Shown piece after piece: positions 37,801-45,714 of a stretch of 61,627 nt of DNA. The stretch comes from Lentisphaeria bacterium (GTDB lineage: Bacteria; Verrucomicrobiota; Lentisphaeria; Victivallales; UBA1829): contig JAFSZN010000154.1 of assembly GCA_017455665.1 (NCBI GenBank), positions 1 through 61,627 on the forward strand. Direction: 5' to 3'. Numbering within the stretch: the first letter of the stretch is position 1; each line of letters opens with the position of its first letter. The position numbers and the translations under genes were made by a program. The notes beneath the pieces are model-generated. The model saw only the letters and a program-made list of their open reading frames with translations. It did not search any database and was not told the DNA's origin.

Positions 37801-40800
37801 TGTTTGCCCGACCAGGAGGAATTGACCGTGACCGATTCCAGCGGGGGGCGTTCGTTGCTCACGACGAGCGAGAGGAAGTATTTGCCGTCGGACGGCAGTC
37901 CGCGCAGCGTGTAGTACACGCCGAGGATATTGACGGACTTTCCGATCTCGATCGTCCCGAGGGTCGTGCCGGAGACGTTGCGGAGCGCGATGGAGCCGCT
38001 GAAGTTGTCCACGGCGTCCGCCAGCAGATACACGCCCTTTTCCTGCGCGATGTCGATCGTGATGGAGTAGGAAGCCGGTGCGCCCTTGAGACAGGAGAGC
38101 CCGCGGAAGAGCATCGGCGCGCCCGCGGTCGTGCCGGAAATGTCGAAGTCGATGGTGCCGTTGACCGTGATGTCCATGTCCTCCGTGAAGGCAGCCGTGC
38201 CGATCAGCGTGCCGCTTGCCGAAATGACGACCGTGCCGCCCAGCGCCGTGACGTCCCGCAGGACCGTCTTCCCTTCGGCGGAGAGCGTGCCGCCCAGGAC
38301 CGCGCCGTCATGGAGTTCGATGGTGAAGCCCGAGCCGGTCTTCGTGTCTCCGGCGAGCGTCGCGCCCGACTTCACCGTGAGCGTGCCGTTATAGACCGTA
38401 AGGCTGTCGGCGGTCGCGCCGCTTTCCAGCGTCAGGTCGTATGCGTAGCGCGTGCTCCCGGTCCCGCCGCGCACGACGGATCCGGCGCGCGCCACGGTCT
38501 TCCGCGTCTTCTCGTTGTCCAGGTCGTTCAGCACGGCGATCCCGCCGTCGATGTACGCGGCCGCGCCTTCGGCGGATGCCGCGTGGGCTGCGGCGGCCGA
38601 GCCGAACGCGTCGACGCCATACGTGGCGGACGCGCCGCTTTGCAGCGTCACAGTCTCGCCGAACGCGAGGCCGTCCCAGGTCGAGTTGATGTAGACGGTC
38701 TCCGGCATCTCGTATGTGCCGACCGTGAGCGTGAGCACGCCGTCCGTTTCCGCGATCGTGTAGGACTTGCCGTTCACGCGGTACGTCCCGCCGATCGTGA
38801 TCACGTTCGGTTTCCGGGGCGTGGCGCCCGAGGCGTCGGGAATGTAATAGATGATGTTGCTGTTTGAGGTCTTTTCCTGAATGGTGAAGTACGGCGCGAA
38901 CCCGGCGGCGTTCGTGCCGAGCACATAGACGCCCTGTGCTTGGTCCGCCGAGATCAGGATCGCGCAGTTCGGCGTGCCGGCCACGTACGCCAGACCGTCG
39001 TACAGCGCGGGCCCGCCCGCGGCCGCGCCGGAAATGTCGAACGCCATCATGCCGCCGGACACCGTGATCTCGGACCCCGCCTCGAACGTGCAGTATCCGG
39101 TCAGCACCCCGCTCGTCACCGTGAGCGCGGCGCCCGCGGCGACCGTCAGGCTCTTCGCCGTGCCGCCGGACACCGTGACCGAGCCGCCCGCGGCGACCGT
39201 CAGGTCCTGTACCAGAGATACGGATTTCGCGGTGACCGAACGGTACACGGTCGTGTTTTCGAGGATGATGGCGGCGGAGACGACAACATAAATAATGCCG
39301 GACGTGTTGTAGGTCAGGACGAGGTTGCGCGTGACGCCCGCCGCCGGCGAGAACGTGCCGCCGGACACCGTGATCACGCAGTTTTCGTCCCCGAACTCCT
39401 CGGCCGCCGCCAGGTCGTAGAACGCGTCGACGCCGTACGTGGCGGTGTACGAGAGATTCGTGTCCGGGTTCGTGACGCCGACCGTGCTCCCGACCGCCAG
39501 CGTGTTCCAGTCGAAGTTGACGTACAGGTAGTACGGCTTCTCCGTTTCGGGCGTGACCGACAGCGTGAAGCCGGCGTCGCTTGTGAGAATGAAACCGCCG
39601 CTGGCTCTTTTGCACACGAGCGAGTAGCGCATGCCGTTGATGACGGCGTCCGTTTTGATCTCCTGGTAGCTCCCGTCCGCCTGCTGGACGTACCGGATCC
39701 CGACCGTGCCCAGCGCATTCCCGGAGGCGTCGACCACGGTGAGTGTGAAATCTTCGTAGCCGTTTGGCGTCGCGACGAGCTTGTACCCGCCCGCGGCCTG
39801 GCTTTCCCCGACCGTGAGCCGGTAGGTCGCCGCGCCCTGGATGTCCGCGATCCTGTTGATGAGCGCGTCCGTGCTCCCCGCGGAGCCGGAGATGTCCAGG
39901 TTCACGATGCCGTCGACCGTGATCGTGCCGGACGCGTTGAATTTTTGCGTGACGGTAAGGACCGCGCCCGCTTCGACCGTGAGCGTGCCGCCCGAAACGG
40001 CGATGTCCCGCGCGGACGCCCCGTTCTTCAAGGTCAGCGTGCCGCGTTCGCCCACGGTGGCGCCCGTGACCGACGCGCCCGCCGCCACGTCGACGGTCCC
40101 GGTCAGGACGCCGGGGAGCGCCGCCTCGCAGCCGGTGACGAGCACGAGGCCGTTTTCCGCGACCGCCTCGGACGCCGCGGCGAGGTCCGCGAACGCGTCG
40201 TAGCCGAACGTGGCGGTGCCGCCGTCCGCCAGCGCGACGGACGTGCCCGCCTCAAGGCCGGTCCAGGTCGTGTTCAGGTAGACCGGGTTCGGATCGGGAA
40301 GGATCTCCGGACGCTCCGTCCAGATCGACAGGTATAGGGTATCGTATTTCGTTTTCGCGAGGTAGTAGCGCCCGCCGATCTCGGTGAGCTCGCCGACCGT
40401 GAGCGTGCCGAGCGCCGCCCATGCGGTGTTGCGGACCGTGAGCGTGCCGCTGAACCCGTTCACGCCGTCCGCCAGGACATACCGACCCGTTGCCTGTACG
40501 TCCGACACCGTGACCGTGAACGTCGGCGCGCCGGTAATGGCGTTCAGTCCGTTCAGGATCACCTCGTTGCCCGGAGCCAGATTCGTCAGGTCGAAATCCA
40601 CGATGCCGCCCGCCGCAGCCGTGACCGTGGTCCCGTTCACGAACGACATCCGTCCCGTGAGCGTGCCGCCCGAGGCGAGCGTGATCAGCGTGTAGTTCGT
40701 TGCGGACAGGTTCCGCGCGACGCCGTCGCCGGACACCGTGATCCGCATCCAGGACGCTTCCGCGTCCTCCAGCAGGCCGCCCGCCTCGACCGTGAGGTAC

Positions 40801-42389
40801 CCCAGCGCCGGAACCGTGGAGCCAGTGATAAAGATGGGATACTGGGGGCCGTCAACGTCGACGAGCGAGAGCGTGTCGCCCGACAGGACCGGCACGCTGC
40901 CCCCGTACCCCGCGAATGCCGTATCCGCGAAGCCTCCGCCGGTCCCGGAAACGAGAATCCAACTCGGATCCGTAAAGACAATCCATCCGCGGGAATACTC
41001 GGCGATGCCCTGCAGGGCCGCGCCGCGCACCGCGCCGCCCGCGCCGATCGTGATCTCGCCCTTGCTCATCGTCAGCCCGGAGACCAGGCCGCCCGACACG
41101 CCGAGCGTGCCGCCGTACACCTGCACGTCCGCGGCGTATCCGCCGGACACCTGCATCCTGCCCCCGTCCGAACTCAAGGCATACACGGTCGAACTGCCGG
41201 AACTGGTCGTGAAGCTCGACCCGTTGAGCACGACCGAATGCGCCGTGCCGCCCAGCACGAACTGCCCGCCGAGGTTCACCGTGGTCCCCTCGACCGAGGC
41301 GGATTCGCGCACGGCGAGGATGCCGCTGTCGGAGACCGTGGTCCCTTCGACCGTCGCACCCGCCTGAACGGACATGGTTCCGGCGGTGATCCGCGTCTTG
41401 CGGAACGTCACCCCGGACGACACGTCCAGATTCGTGCCCGTGTGCCGCAGAAAGCTCTTCGAGACCAGCGCCCCCGCCTCCGCGTTCAGCGCCGCGCCGT
41501 TCAGGTTCGCGTTCAGCAGGATCGCGCCGGACCCGAGGTCCAGCGTGCCGCCGTTCAAATCGCCTTCCGTGATGACCGTGCCGCTCAGCGCCTGCGCCGT
41601 GCCGCCGTTCAGGTTGAACCGGAACGCCGCCGCGTCCTGCAGGAGCGCCGAGCCCGCCCGTTGAATGTTCGCGTCGTACACCGTGCCGGACTGCACGTTC
41701 AGGTATCCGCCGTTCACGATCGCCGTGTGCGCTTCGCCCGCCGCCGCCACGTACAGCGTGCCGCCGGCGTTGACGTCCGTGTTGTACGCCTGGCCGGAAA
41801 TGATCTCCATTTCGCCGCCGGAGATGGTCGTGTCGTACATGTAACCGTACAGCATTTCGAGCCTGCCGCCGTTCACAGCCGTCTTCGACCCCTGCGCCCC
41901 GGACACCACGCGCGCGTGGGCGCCCCAGTTCACCGTCGTGTTCGCCGCGATGCCGCCCGACATCTGGATCGTGAACGAGCCGCCGCTTTCGACGACCGTG
42001 TCGCCCACATATCCGCCGTACACCAGGTAGCGGCCGCCGTTCGACACCGTCACGTTCAGGCCGGACCCGCCGTCGTACACCATGCCGTAGCCCTTGTCGA
42101 GGATCGTGCCCGACTTCCAGACGCCCTCGAACACGTCCATCTGGCCGCCGTTCGTCATCGTCACATTTTCCGCCGAGCCGCCGGACAGCATCGCGCCGCC
42201 GCTGTCGTGCAGCGAGATATTCTGAATGAGTCCGCCGTCCTCGACCCAGAGATAGCCGTAGTTGACCGCTTCCGTGTCCGTGACGGTCGCGCCCGAAAGC
42301 ACGCTCACGACGCCGCCCGTCTCCACGGTCAGCCCGGATGAAATGACGTTCCCCGACAGTTCGATTTCGCTCGTGATGATCTCTGCCAT
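31869..42389 (-). CDS. Giant AIDA-repeat / FG-GAP protein (3506 aa)
   Basis: The ATG at 42389 follows GGAGG at 7 nt, and the frame is open for 10.5 kb. Residues 1-700 are AIDA-type strand-loop-strand repeats. Nine long repeats follow, each opening with a vYlN-x-W-x-G...G-x-DAF pattern at about residues 703, 953, 1233, 1518, 1740, 1990, 2296, 2528 and 2773 (220-305 residues apart), each containing GGT/EAG-rich beta-helix turns. Residues about 3010-3230 look like Ig/FN3-type domains (YYRIGANGEWLAYDF; LAWNPSEDAGSGIDEYIV). Residues 3240-3506 are FG-GAP blades (IGDFDGDGKDDVLV). No signal peptide, no autotransporter barrel and no enzyme motif are visible. The ends match the 685-aa protein. I infer a huge extracellular fibre or adhesin exported by an unidentified route. 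Confidence 0.75.
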   Translation of the reverse strand: MAEIITSEIELSGNVISSGLTVETGGVVSVLSGATVTDTEAVNYGYLWVEDGGLIQNISLHDSGGAMLSGGSAENVTMTNGGQMDVFEGVWKSGTILDKGYGMVYDGGSGLNVTVSNGGRYLVYGGYVGDTVVESGGSFTIQMSGGIAANTTVNWGAHARVVSGAQGSKTAVNGGRLEMLYGYMYDTTISGGEMEIISGQAYNTDVNAGGTLYVAAAGEAHTAIVNGGYLNVQSGTVYDANIQRAGSALLQDAAAFRFNLNGGTAQALSGTVITEGDLNGGTLDLGSGAILLNANLNGAALNAEAGALVSKSFLRHTGTNLDVSSGVTFRKTRITAGTMSVQAGATVEGTTVSDSGILAVRESASVEGTTVNLGGQFVLGGTAHSVVLNGSSFTTSSGSSTVYALSSDGGRMQVSGGYAADVQVYGGTLGVSGGLVSGLTMSKGEITIGAGGAVRGAALQGIAEYSRGWIVFTDPSWILVSGTGGGFADTAFAGYGGSVPVLSGDTLSLVDVDGPQYPIFITGSTVPALGYLTVEAGGLLEDAEASWMRITVSGDGVARNLSATNYTLITLASGGTLTGRMSFVNGTTVTAAAGGIVDFDLTNLAPGNEVILNGLNAITGAPTFTVTVSDVQATGRYVLADGVNGFSGTLTVRNTAWAALGTLTVGELTEIGGRYYLAKTKYDTLYLSIWTERPEILPDPNPVYLNTTWTGLEAGTSVALADGGTATFGYDAFADLAAASEAVAENGLVLVTGCEAALPGVLTGTVDVAAGASVTGATVGERGTLTLKNGASARDIAVSGGTLTVEAGAVLTVTQKFNASGTITVDGIVNLDISGSAGSTDALINRIADIQGAATYRLTVGESQAAGGYKLVATPNGYEDFTLTVVDASGNALGTVGIRYVQQADGSYQEIKTDAVINGMRYSLVCKRASGGFILTSDAGFTLSVTPETEKPYYLYVNFDWNTLAVGSTVGVTNPDTNLSYTATYGVDAFYDLAAAEEFGDENCVITVSGGTFSPAAGVTRNLVLTYNTSGIIYVVVSAAIILENTTVYRSVTAKSVSLVQDLTVAAGGSVTVSGGTAKSLTVAAGAALTVTSGVLTGYCTFEAGSEITVSGGMMAFDISGAAAGGPALYDGLAYVAGTPNCAILISADQAQGVYVLGTNAAGFAPYFTIQEKTSNSNIIYYIPDASGATPRKPNVITIGGTYRVNGKSYTIAETDGVLTLTVGTYEMPETVYINSTWDGLAFGETVTLQSGASATYGVDAFGSAAAAHAASAEGAAAYIDGGIAVLNDLDNEKTRKTVARAGSVVRGGTGSTRYAYDLTLESGATADSLTVYNGTLTVKSGATLAGDTKTGSGFTIELHDGAVLGGTLSAEGKTVLRDVTALGGTVVISASGTLIGTAAFTEDMDITVNGTIDFDISGTTAGAPMLFRGLSCLKGAPASYSITIDIAQEKGVYLLADAVDNFSGSIALRNVSGTTLGTIEIGKSVNILGVYYTLRGLPSDGKYFLSLVVSNERPPLESVTVNSSWSGKQAGEIVNIRGGTAIYLYDAFANLNDAFAVGVGATVNITGGNFQLSEGSHSNPVVVDGATLSLTGTDVLTGSVSVIQNGILAIAGEAAASASITVDGTSTLLMSGPSNAGSITVDGTIEFDISRAGGKAVFENLSRIQGAPTYAIRAAGALATGTYLVATGASGVGRVELRLGSNKYALSTAGGFLIVNGIRYEAALTSAGDLTLDVSKPDVTSVYYLNTKWYDKKDGDVVETIDGGTAIIGYNAFWRNVINTFSPGSTVIIEGGGYGSMPYDPVPQRGVNVIIRKGSLYMSENFSLAPGCVISVAAIGGIGFHQSFDVAFTVESGATFTVEVGGKLALYDGKIVIRDGANVTVNGTIRLSIARLTGGCDARISDLSRIQGAPSSFELRISDIAKQSAGKYVLASGAAGFDGVITVLDFNVNKTLATLSVGDSYMLGRKTCTLELDETGDLCLNVVDPDLAPTVYLNAEWAGLDDDAIVLLPKGGTAWVGYDAFSKLEDAASEVAERGTIVILGGTYQATPVDFGDAVRITVRGGELNMDPAWSWSTGFGKTVTVEDGGTISGAYTFMSGGSLAVNDGGIATGRIRTGYSGTITVQGGGMASGVFEIESGGTLTVEAGAVLSVECSAMPDEALQRGAAHFFIDNDAIVTVSGQIMVEDDATIRIDGTLCFDISGIGQGGAALFRGLSRVEGTPSYVLTVSETQAAGRYVLSSDAAGFDGVITVRNDAGTALATLTAGQSFLYERKEFKLILDTLGNLCLTVSRPDGVPCVHISTEWEGVAYGKTVTLADGSRVSVGVDAFADEGAFYEVGKGGMAVLWDGTVSTGALGNANSVVIRGGELKLNGAVESARTITVTAGGTLSGDITIAAGGAITVEAGGTLTVGRTVLDDGASLFVNGILNLDMTGAAADGGPLFRGFARVQGAPNFALTVGGLSQGEGVYTLSEDAGLFDGIITVLNSDGEELGKLEVGKTLYATDGNAYHLSSDNMGKLELGVTRLVETSRIYLNSDWEGLEDGAFVVLQSGYLAVIGVNAFYNDAAFAAVSDGGTVVVEKGRIPKRLWKSNLNIIVLGEAVLNTEVDNGTTITVGTGASLSGAVSAVREGCAITVEEGGTFSVSFFDFQDGASIVNNGVMDLDISVGLRPGSLNNRSGFHHVRGNAEFTLTVSSGYQMPGEYLYIGDSQIWFYEDLVFTVVNTDGETVGTLSIGHDLEYNGNLYTFVGREIVASGILHVYRFMVEKIADTVDLVYVNSLWAGLEDGTTVEMADGSTATIGYDAFAEYVPGKKLSIVGGTVTLPEDAEVSVITVKNGAVLNGNGAHVNISVLVDVGSYAENLVIEGSVGRVRLENGATLRNFTIRDGTLEAGSGIAKLSGRMTIEGTFNTLFFTVVDFDLSVADDSRPLLNDLRILTFSRPPQASTLPTRSYTITVDADTVPASGSRSYKLAGNAEAGRTNATDDAVFTVVNRDGSSIGTIALDGSLNIGDAVYKLRIIDDILTLTVSAPDNAPPKVFNVNADTVELTNRDVVVTAEFSDDQEMLTAYYRIGANGEWLAYDFENGVTVTKNATVYFKAVDDAGNVSEIVSYTVNNIDNIAPKKPGSLRASVSEHMVVLAWNPSEDAGSGIDEYIVRYWNGEHEFTVSTNRTTLVIEDLGAGTWHWTVHAFDKAWNASEIAEGDAFTVTGEAIPEADKRFFLGDFAGDGTPMFAKYAGGIVSVYAENGALWGAVALGDGWEPVGIGDFDGDGRDDVLRINAAGYVVGEMSNGDGTFTAQVLNFKDAAWDILGIGDFDGDGKDDVLVANPTGASETVGLIGYWKAGTEWTLINGYSASWEMIATGDFDGDGKCDMLWKNSFLGADGKTYNAYCSWIVGNPVDWRMVSVANPEEWNFLCAGDFDGDGTKDIAMVNGEGVVGIWGMSDGWLASWSILSKVDASEWSLVGVADLNGDGTDDIAWRSAESGLAGYWQINNKQMAGWQTVSALA

Positions 42390-42488
42390 GTTCTGCCTCC
42401 TTGTGTCCCGGTCCCGGACGCCTGTTCGTGCTCTCGATCCCCCGGACCGCTTGTTTCGAAGTCTGGTTTTCCGTGTCGTAACGGCATG

Positions 42489-42628
42489 AAAAAACGGTTT
42501 TTTTCATTATTTAGACACGCAAACATCGGAAAATCTTAGCGAAAATCCGCTTTTTTCTAAGAAAAATACAGCAAAAATAGATTGTTTTCTAAAACGACCG
42601 CATCTTTCTCTAAGAAAAAACGGTTTTT
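42489..42628 (-). repeat. Cluster of AT-rich palindromes in the leader of the giant gene
   Basis: Within the roughly 270 nt leader are a perfect 15-nt palindrome TTTTTCTAAGAAAAA (42552-42566), an imperfect copy (42604-42620), GTTTTCTAAAAC (42584-42595), and two copies of AAAAACGGTTTTT (within 42489-42503 and 42616-42628). They could be operator sites, RNA hairpins or both. The rest of the 503 nt gap 42390-42892 holds the promoter and a short hairpin (42735-42756); I see no gene in it. Confidence 0.5.
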
Positions 42629-42667
42629 CCACGGCTTTTCGCAATGATTCATCTGTGTTTTTACTAA

Positions 42668-42695
42668 AATATATCACACGAAAGCAAGATGTCAA
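42668..42695 (-). promoter_or_regulatory. Promoter for the 3506-aa AIDA gene
   Basis: Minus strand: consensus TTGACA (42695-42690), 16 nt spacer, TATATT (42673-42668) with TGA before it. This is the strongest promoter-like match in the window. It leaves an unusually long leader of about 270 nt. Confidence 0.7.
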
Positions 42696-42892
42696 GCAAA
42701 AAGTTTTTTTGCAAATATGCTTTGTCACGCATCGCGTTTCCTTCGACTGGGAAACGACTGAAAAAGGCAAAAAGACGGGATCCGGAATGATTTCCGCGAA
42801 AGCGGCGGATATTTCCGCCATGAGGATAGGATCCACCCGGAGACGATCGGAACTGTTTCTGTTCAGATGCGAAATGCTCCGGCGGTCGGGAA

Positions 42893-43339
42893 TTATAGTC
42901 TATGTCCGTCAATCTTGAAGAGCGCCGAACGGAAAAATTCCTTCAGACGCCGCAATTCCGTTGCCATGGCGTCCGGCGGGGGAAGCTCATCCAGTTTTTC
43001 CGCAAGGGATTTCTTTTCCATAATGTTCCAGACCAGCGGGCTCTCCGTTTCGTCATAACTCCCGAATGAGAACAGGATGCCGCACTTGCCTTTATTGAGA
43101 CGGTTCTCCAAGGCGGGGATCCCTTCCGCGCGGACCCGGGAGCCGTATTGGCGGAACAGGCTGAAAACGACAATATCGGCTTCCATGTAGATTGGAGCCG
43201 GCAGTTCAGTGAATTCAAATGCGCCAAGGCATTCATACCGTTCGATCATGGCGGGCACGGCAGATGCGTATTGGAAAAGAGCCGACATGACGATCTTTCC
43301 ATCTCCCAGAAACATTATTTTTTTCTTATTCTGCGCCAT
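42893..43339 (-). CDS. Hypothetical 148-aa protein, possibly a degenerate receiver domain
   Basis: I do not recognise a named family. It follows livF by 7 nt and ends the operon. The ATG at 43339 (MAQNKKKIMFLGDGKIV) is chosen because an earlier in-frame ATG lies within livF. Alternating hydrophobic strands and helices (KKIMFLGDGK; ADIVVFSLFRQYG; CGILFSFGSYDE) resemble the beta-alpha fold of a CheY-type receiver without its acidic pocket and phospho-acceptor Asp. No signal peptide or membrane helix. Given the receivers and kinase around it, a role as adaptor or pseudo-receiver is a reasonable guess. Confidence 0.55.
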   Translation of the reverse strand: MAQNKKKIMFLGDGKIVMSALFQYASAVPAMIERYECLGAFEFTELPAPIYMEADIVVFSLFRQYGSRVRAEGIPALENRLNKGKCGILFSFGSYDETESPLVWNIMEKKSLAEKLDELPPPDAMATELRRLKEFFRSALFKIDGHRL

Positions 43340-43346
43340 GATCAGA

Positions 43347-44054
43347 TCAGAAATAGTGTTTTTCGAGCCATTGCGGATCAAGCATCTGCCTCATATCGGA
43401 TGTTTGGGCGCGTATTTCGCCCCGGATCAGGATGACGGCACGGTTGATCCACTGAAGCAGTTCCAGACGATGTTCGACCATGAGCACCGACTGGTCCGGA
43501 TTGTTCTGAATGAAGCCGTGGATCCGCTCCATGATGTCAACGGCGGCTTTCGGCGAAAGCCCGGCGGTCGGTTCGTCCAGCAGATACAGCGTCTTTTTCC
43601 GCAGGAGCACCATTGCAATGGCAAGCGCCTGCCTTTGTCCGCCCGAGAGTGCTCCGGACCGTTTGTTCATGTGGGGACGAAGCAGGTCGAAGACTTCAAG
43701 CACGCGGCAAAGGGAGTCCTTGAATTCATTCCTGCGCATTGTGAGGCCCGCGATCTTGAGATTCTCATGCACCGTAAGCCCCGGGAAGATATTGCCGGTC
43801 TGCCGCAGGTATCCGATTCCGGCGTTGACGCGCATTGCCGTTGAAAGCTGCGCGATGTCTTTTCCCTGAAACCGTATTGTTCCCGACGTCAGCGGCAGAA
43901 GCCCGATGACAGCCTTGAGGAGAGTGGATTTCCCGCAGCCGTTCGGGCCCGCAAGCAATACGGATTCGCCGGAGTTCACGGCAAGCGACACTCCGGTCAG
44001 CACAGGGCGAGTCCCGTAACCGCAATGGGTCCGGTCAAGTTCGAGCAGGGTCAT
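43347..44054 (-). CDS. livF: Branched-chain amino-acid-type ABC transporter ATPase LivF
   Basis: This 235-aa second ATPase of a Liv/HAAT-type importer has Walker A LLAGPNGCGKST, Q-loop region GYLRQTGNIFPGLTV, signature LSGGQRQALAIAMVL, Walker B LYLLDEPTAGLSP and H-loop MVEHRL. Its start overlaps the livG stop by 4 nt. The cytoplasmic dimer with LivG would power LivH/LivM. The substrate may be a branched-chain amino acid, amide or urea; the sequence does not decide. Context with receivers and a kinase suggests sensing as well as uptake. Confidence 0.87.
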   Translation of the reverse strand: MTLLELDRTHCGYGTRPVLTGVSLAVNSGESVLLAGPNGCGKSTLLKAVIGLLPLTSGTIRFQGKDIAQLSTAMRVNAGIGYLRQTGNIFPGLTVHENLKIAGLTMRRNEFKDSLCRVLEVFDLLRPHMNKRSGALSGGQRQALAIAMVLLRKKTLYLLDEPTAGLSPKAAVDIMERIHGFIQNNPDQSVLMVEHRLELLQWINRAVILIRGEIRAQTSDMRQMLDPQWLEKHYF

Positions 44055-44848
44055 ATTGTTTCTCCCGACAATCCCATATACAATTCCCGTACTTCCGGGT
44101 TTTCAAGCACACATTTCTGTGTTCCATGGCAGAAAACGGTTCCTTCATGCATGAAATAGATATAGAACGCAAGCGCCCTGACCGCGCGCATGTTGTGTTC
44201 GATCAGCGCGATGGAGACCTTGCGGTCCTCTATCATCCGCTTGATGAGCGCAATCATCTTTCCCGTCATTACGGGCGACAGGGCGGCGGTCGGTTCATCA
44301 AGCAGCAGCAGGCGCGATTTGTGGGCAAGCAATCTGGCGATCGCGAGGAGTTTCTGCTGTCCAAAGGAAAGCTCGCCGCCTTTTTTTTCCGCGGAATCCG
44401 CCAGCCCGACATATTCCAGCCAGGACATCGCTTCATCATGGAACCGCCTTGCCTGTACGCTGTGTTTCCAAAAACGGCAGGCGGAGAACAGGGAATAGTC
44501 CTCCGGGGAGAGCAGCGCCGCGCGGACATTGTCAAAGACCGTAAGGTTTTCAAAAATGCGGACATCCTGGTACAGCTTGCCGACTCCCATCCTGGCGATC
44601 TGCCACGGCTGGAGCTGCGTGATGATTTGTCCGTCGAGGAGCACTTGGCCCCGGTCCGCCCGGAGATTGCCGGTCAGGATATGGAACATCGTCGTCTTGC
44701 CCGCGCCGTTCGGTCCGACAAAGGCAGTGACGCGTCCCGGGAAGATTGTGATGTCGACATCATGGAGAGCCTGAAAAGAACCGAAACTCTTTGTGATGTT
44801 TTTTGCCACCAGTTCCGGCGGCTGCGTGGTTTCGGGGGGACGTTTCAT
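44051..44848 (-). CDS. livG: Branched-chain amino-acid-type ABC transporter ATPase LivG
   Basis: This is a 265-aa ATPase. The ATG at 44848 overlaps the livM stop by 4 nt; a longer reading into livM is out of context. Motifs: FVGPNGAGKTT (Walker A), GKLYQDVRIFENLTVFDNVR (Q-loop region of the LivG class), LSFGQQKLLAIARLL (signature), LLLLDEPTAALSP (Walker B), LIEHNMRAVRALA (H-loop). The C-terminal HGTQKCVLENPEVRELYMG is typical for LivG. It pairs with LivF. Confidence 0.88.
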   Translation of the reverse strand: MKRPPETTQPPELVAKNITKSFGSFQALHDVDITIFPGRVTAFVGPNGAGKTTMFHILTGNLRADRGQVLLDGQIITQLQPWQIARMGVGKLYQDVRIFENLTVFDNVRAALLSPEDYSLFSACRFWKHSVQARRFHDEAMSWLEYVGLADSAEKKGGELSFGQQKLLAIARLLAHKSRLLLLDEPTAALSPVMTGKMIALIKRMIEDRKVSIALIEHNMRAVRALAFYIYFMHEGTVFCHGTQKCVLENPEVRELYMGLSGETI

Positions 44849-45714
44849 TTTACCGCGTACTCCCCGGCAAGTCCGCGCGGCCTGAAGTACATTAGGACCA
44901 CGAGCAGAATGCCGTAAATGATCTCGCGCATGTTGGCGGCAATGGTGTCCGGCATCCCGACAAAACGCAGAATCTCCGGCAGGGTCAGCATGAACAGTAC
45001 GCCGCAAAGCGGTCCCCGGATGTTGCCGGACCCGCCGACCAGGAGGATCGAGGCGATGAAGATACTTTCCGTCAGGGTAAACGATGTCGGGTCGATATAG
45101 GTCACGTATCCGGCGAAGCACACGCCCGGAATCGCCGCAAGGGCGCTGCTGACCACCATTGCGCGGGTGTATTGCCTCCGGGGAGAGATCCCCAGTGTCT
45201 GGGCCGCCGCCTCGTTGTCGCGCAGCGATTTCAGCGACAGGGCAAACGTGCTTCGGCATATCAGCGTCACCAGGAGAAGCACGATCAGAAATATCACGGC
45301 GCAGAAGAAAAAGTATTGCCATGAGCCGTCAACCGTGAACCCGAAAATGCCCGGGCGCGGGATGCCCGAAATGCCATACGGCCCGCGGGTCAGAGAGATC
45401 CAGTTGTACAGGATCACATACACGATCATCTGAAATCCGATCGTTGCCAGTACGAAAGTCTCATTGCGGAAGCGCAGCGCGGCAATGCCGAACAGCCAGC
45501 CGACCAGTGCGCAGAATGCGATCGCGCATGGCAGCGTTACCAGGAACGGCAAGCCGAAGTGCAGGGAAAGGAGCGCATAGACATAAGCCCCGAGCCCGTA
45601 AAAAGCCGCTTGCGACATTGTCAGCAAACCGCTGAACCCGATCAGCAGATTCGCGGAACATGCCAGCATCCCGTAGATCGCAAGCATTGCGCCGATGTGC
45701 AGAATATAATTCAT
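44845..45714 (-). CDS. livM: Branched-chain amino-acid-type ABC transporter permease LivM
   Basis: This 289-aa polytopic permease of the HAAT importer class starts at 45714 (MNYILHIGAMLAIYGMLACS), overlapping the livH stop by 4 nt. Family blocks: NLLIGFSGLLTMSQAAFYGLGAY near TM2, SLKSLRDNEAAAQTLGI (the coupling segment that meets the ATPase), GVCFAGYVTYIDPTSFTL and GGSGNIRGPLCGVLFM. It has eight or so helices. It forms the translocation path with LivH. Confidence 0.87.
   Translation of the reverse strand: MNYILHIGAMLAIYGMLACSANLLIGFSGLLTMSQAAFYGLGAYVYALLSLHFGLPFLVTLPCAIAFCALVGWLFGIAALRFRNETFVLATIGFQMIVYVILYNWISLTRGPYGISGIPRPGIFGFTVDGSWQYFFFCAVIFLIVLLLVTLICRSTFALSLKSLRDNEAAAQTLGISPRRQYTRAMVVSSALAAIPGVCFAGYVTYIDPTSFTLTESIFIASILLVGGSGNIRGPLCGVLFMLTLPEILRFVGMPDTIAANMREIIYGILLVVLMYFRPRGLAGEYAVK

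Noticed and set aside
33900..42300. Repeated DNA pattern that might suggest a CRISPR array or satellite
   Set aside because: Spacing is irregular and in frame, and the copies encode protein repeats; there are no constant repeats with unique spacers.
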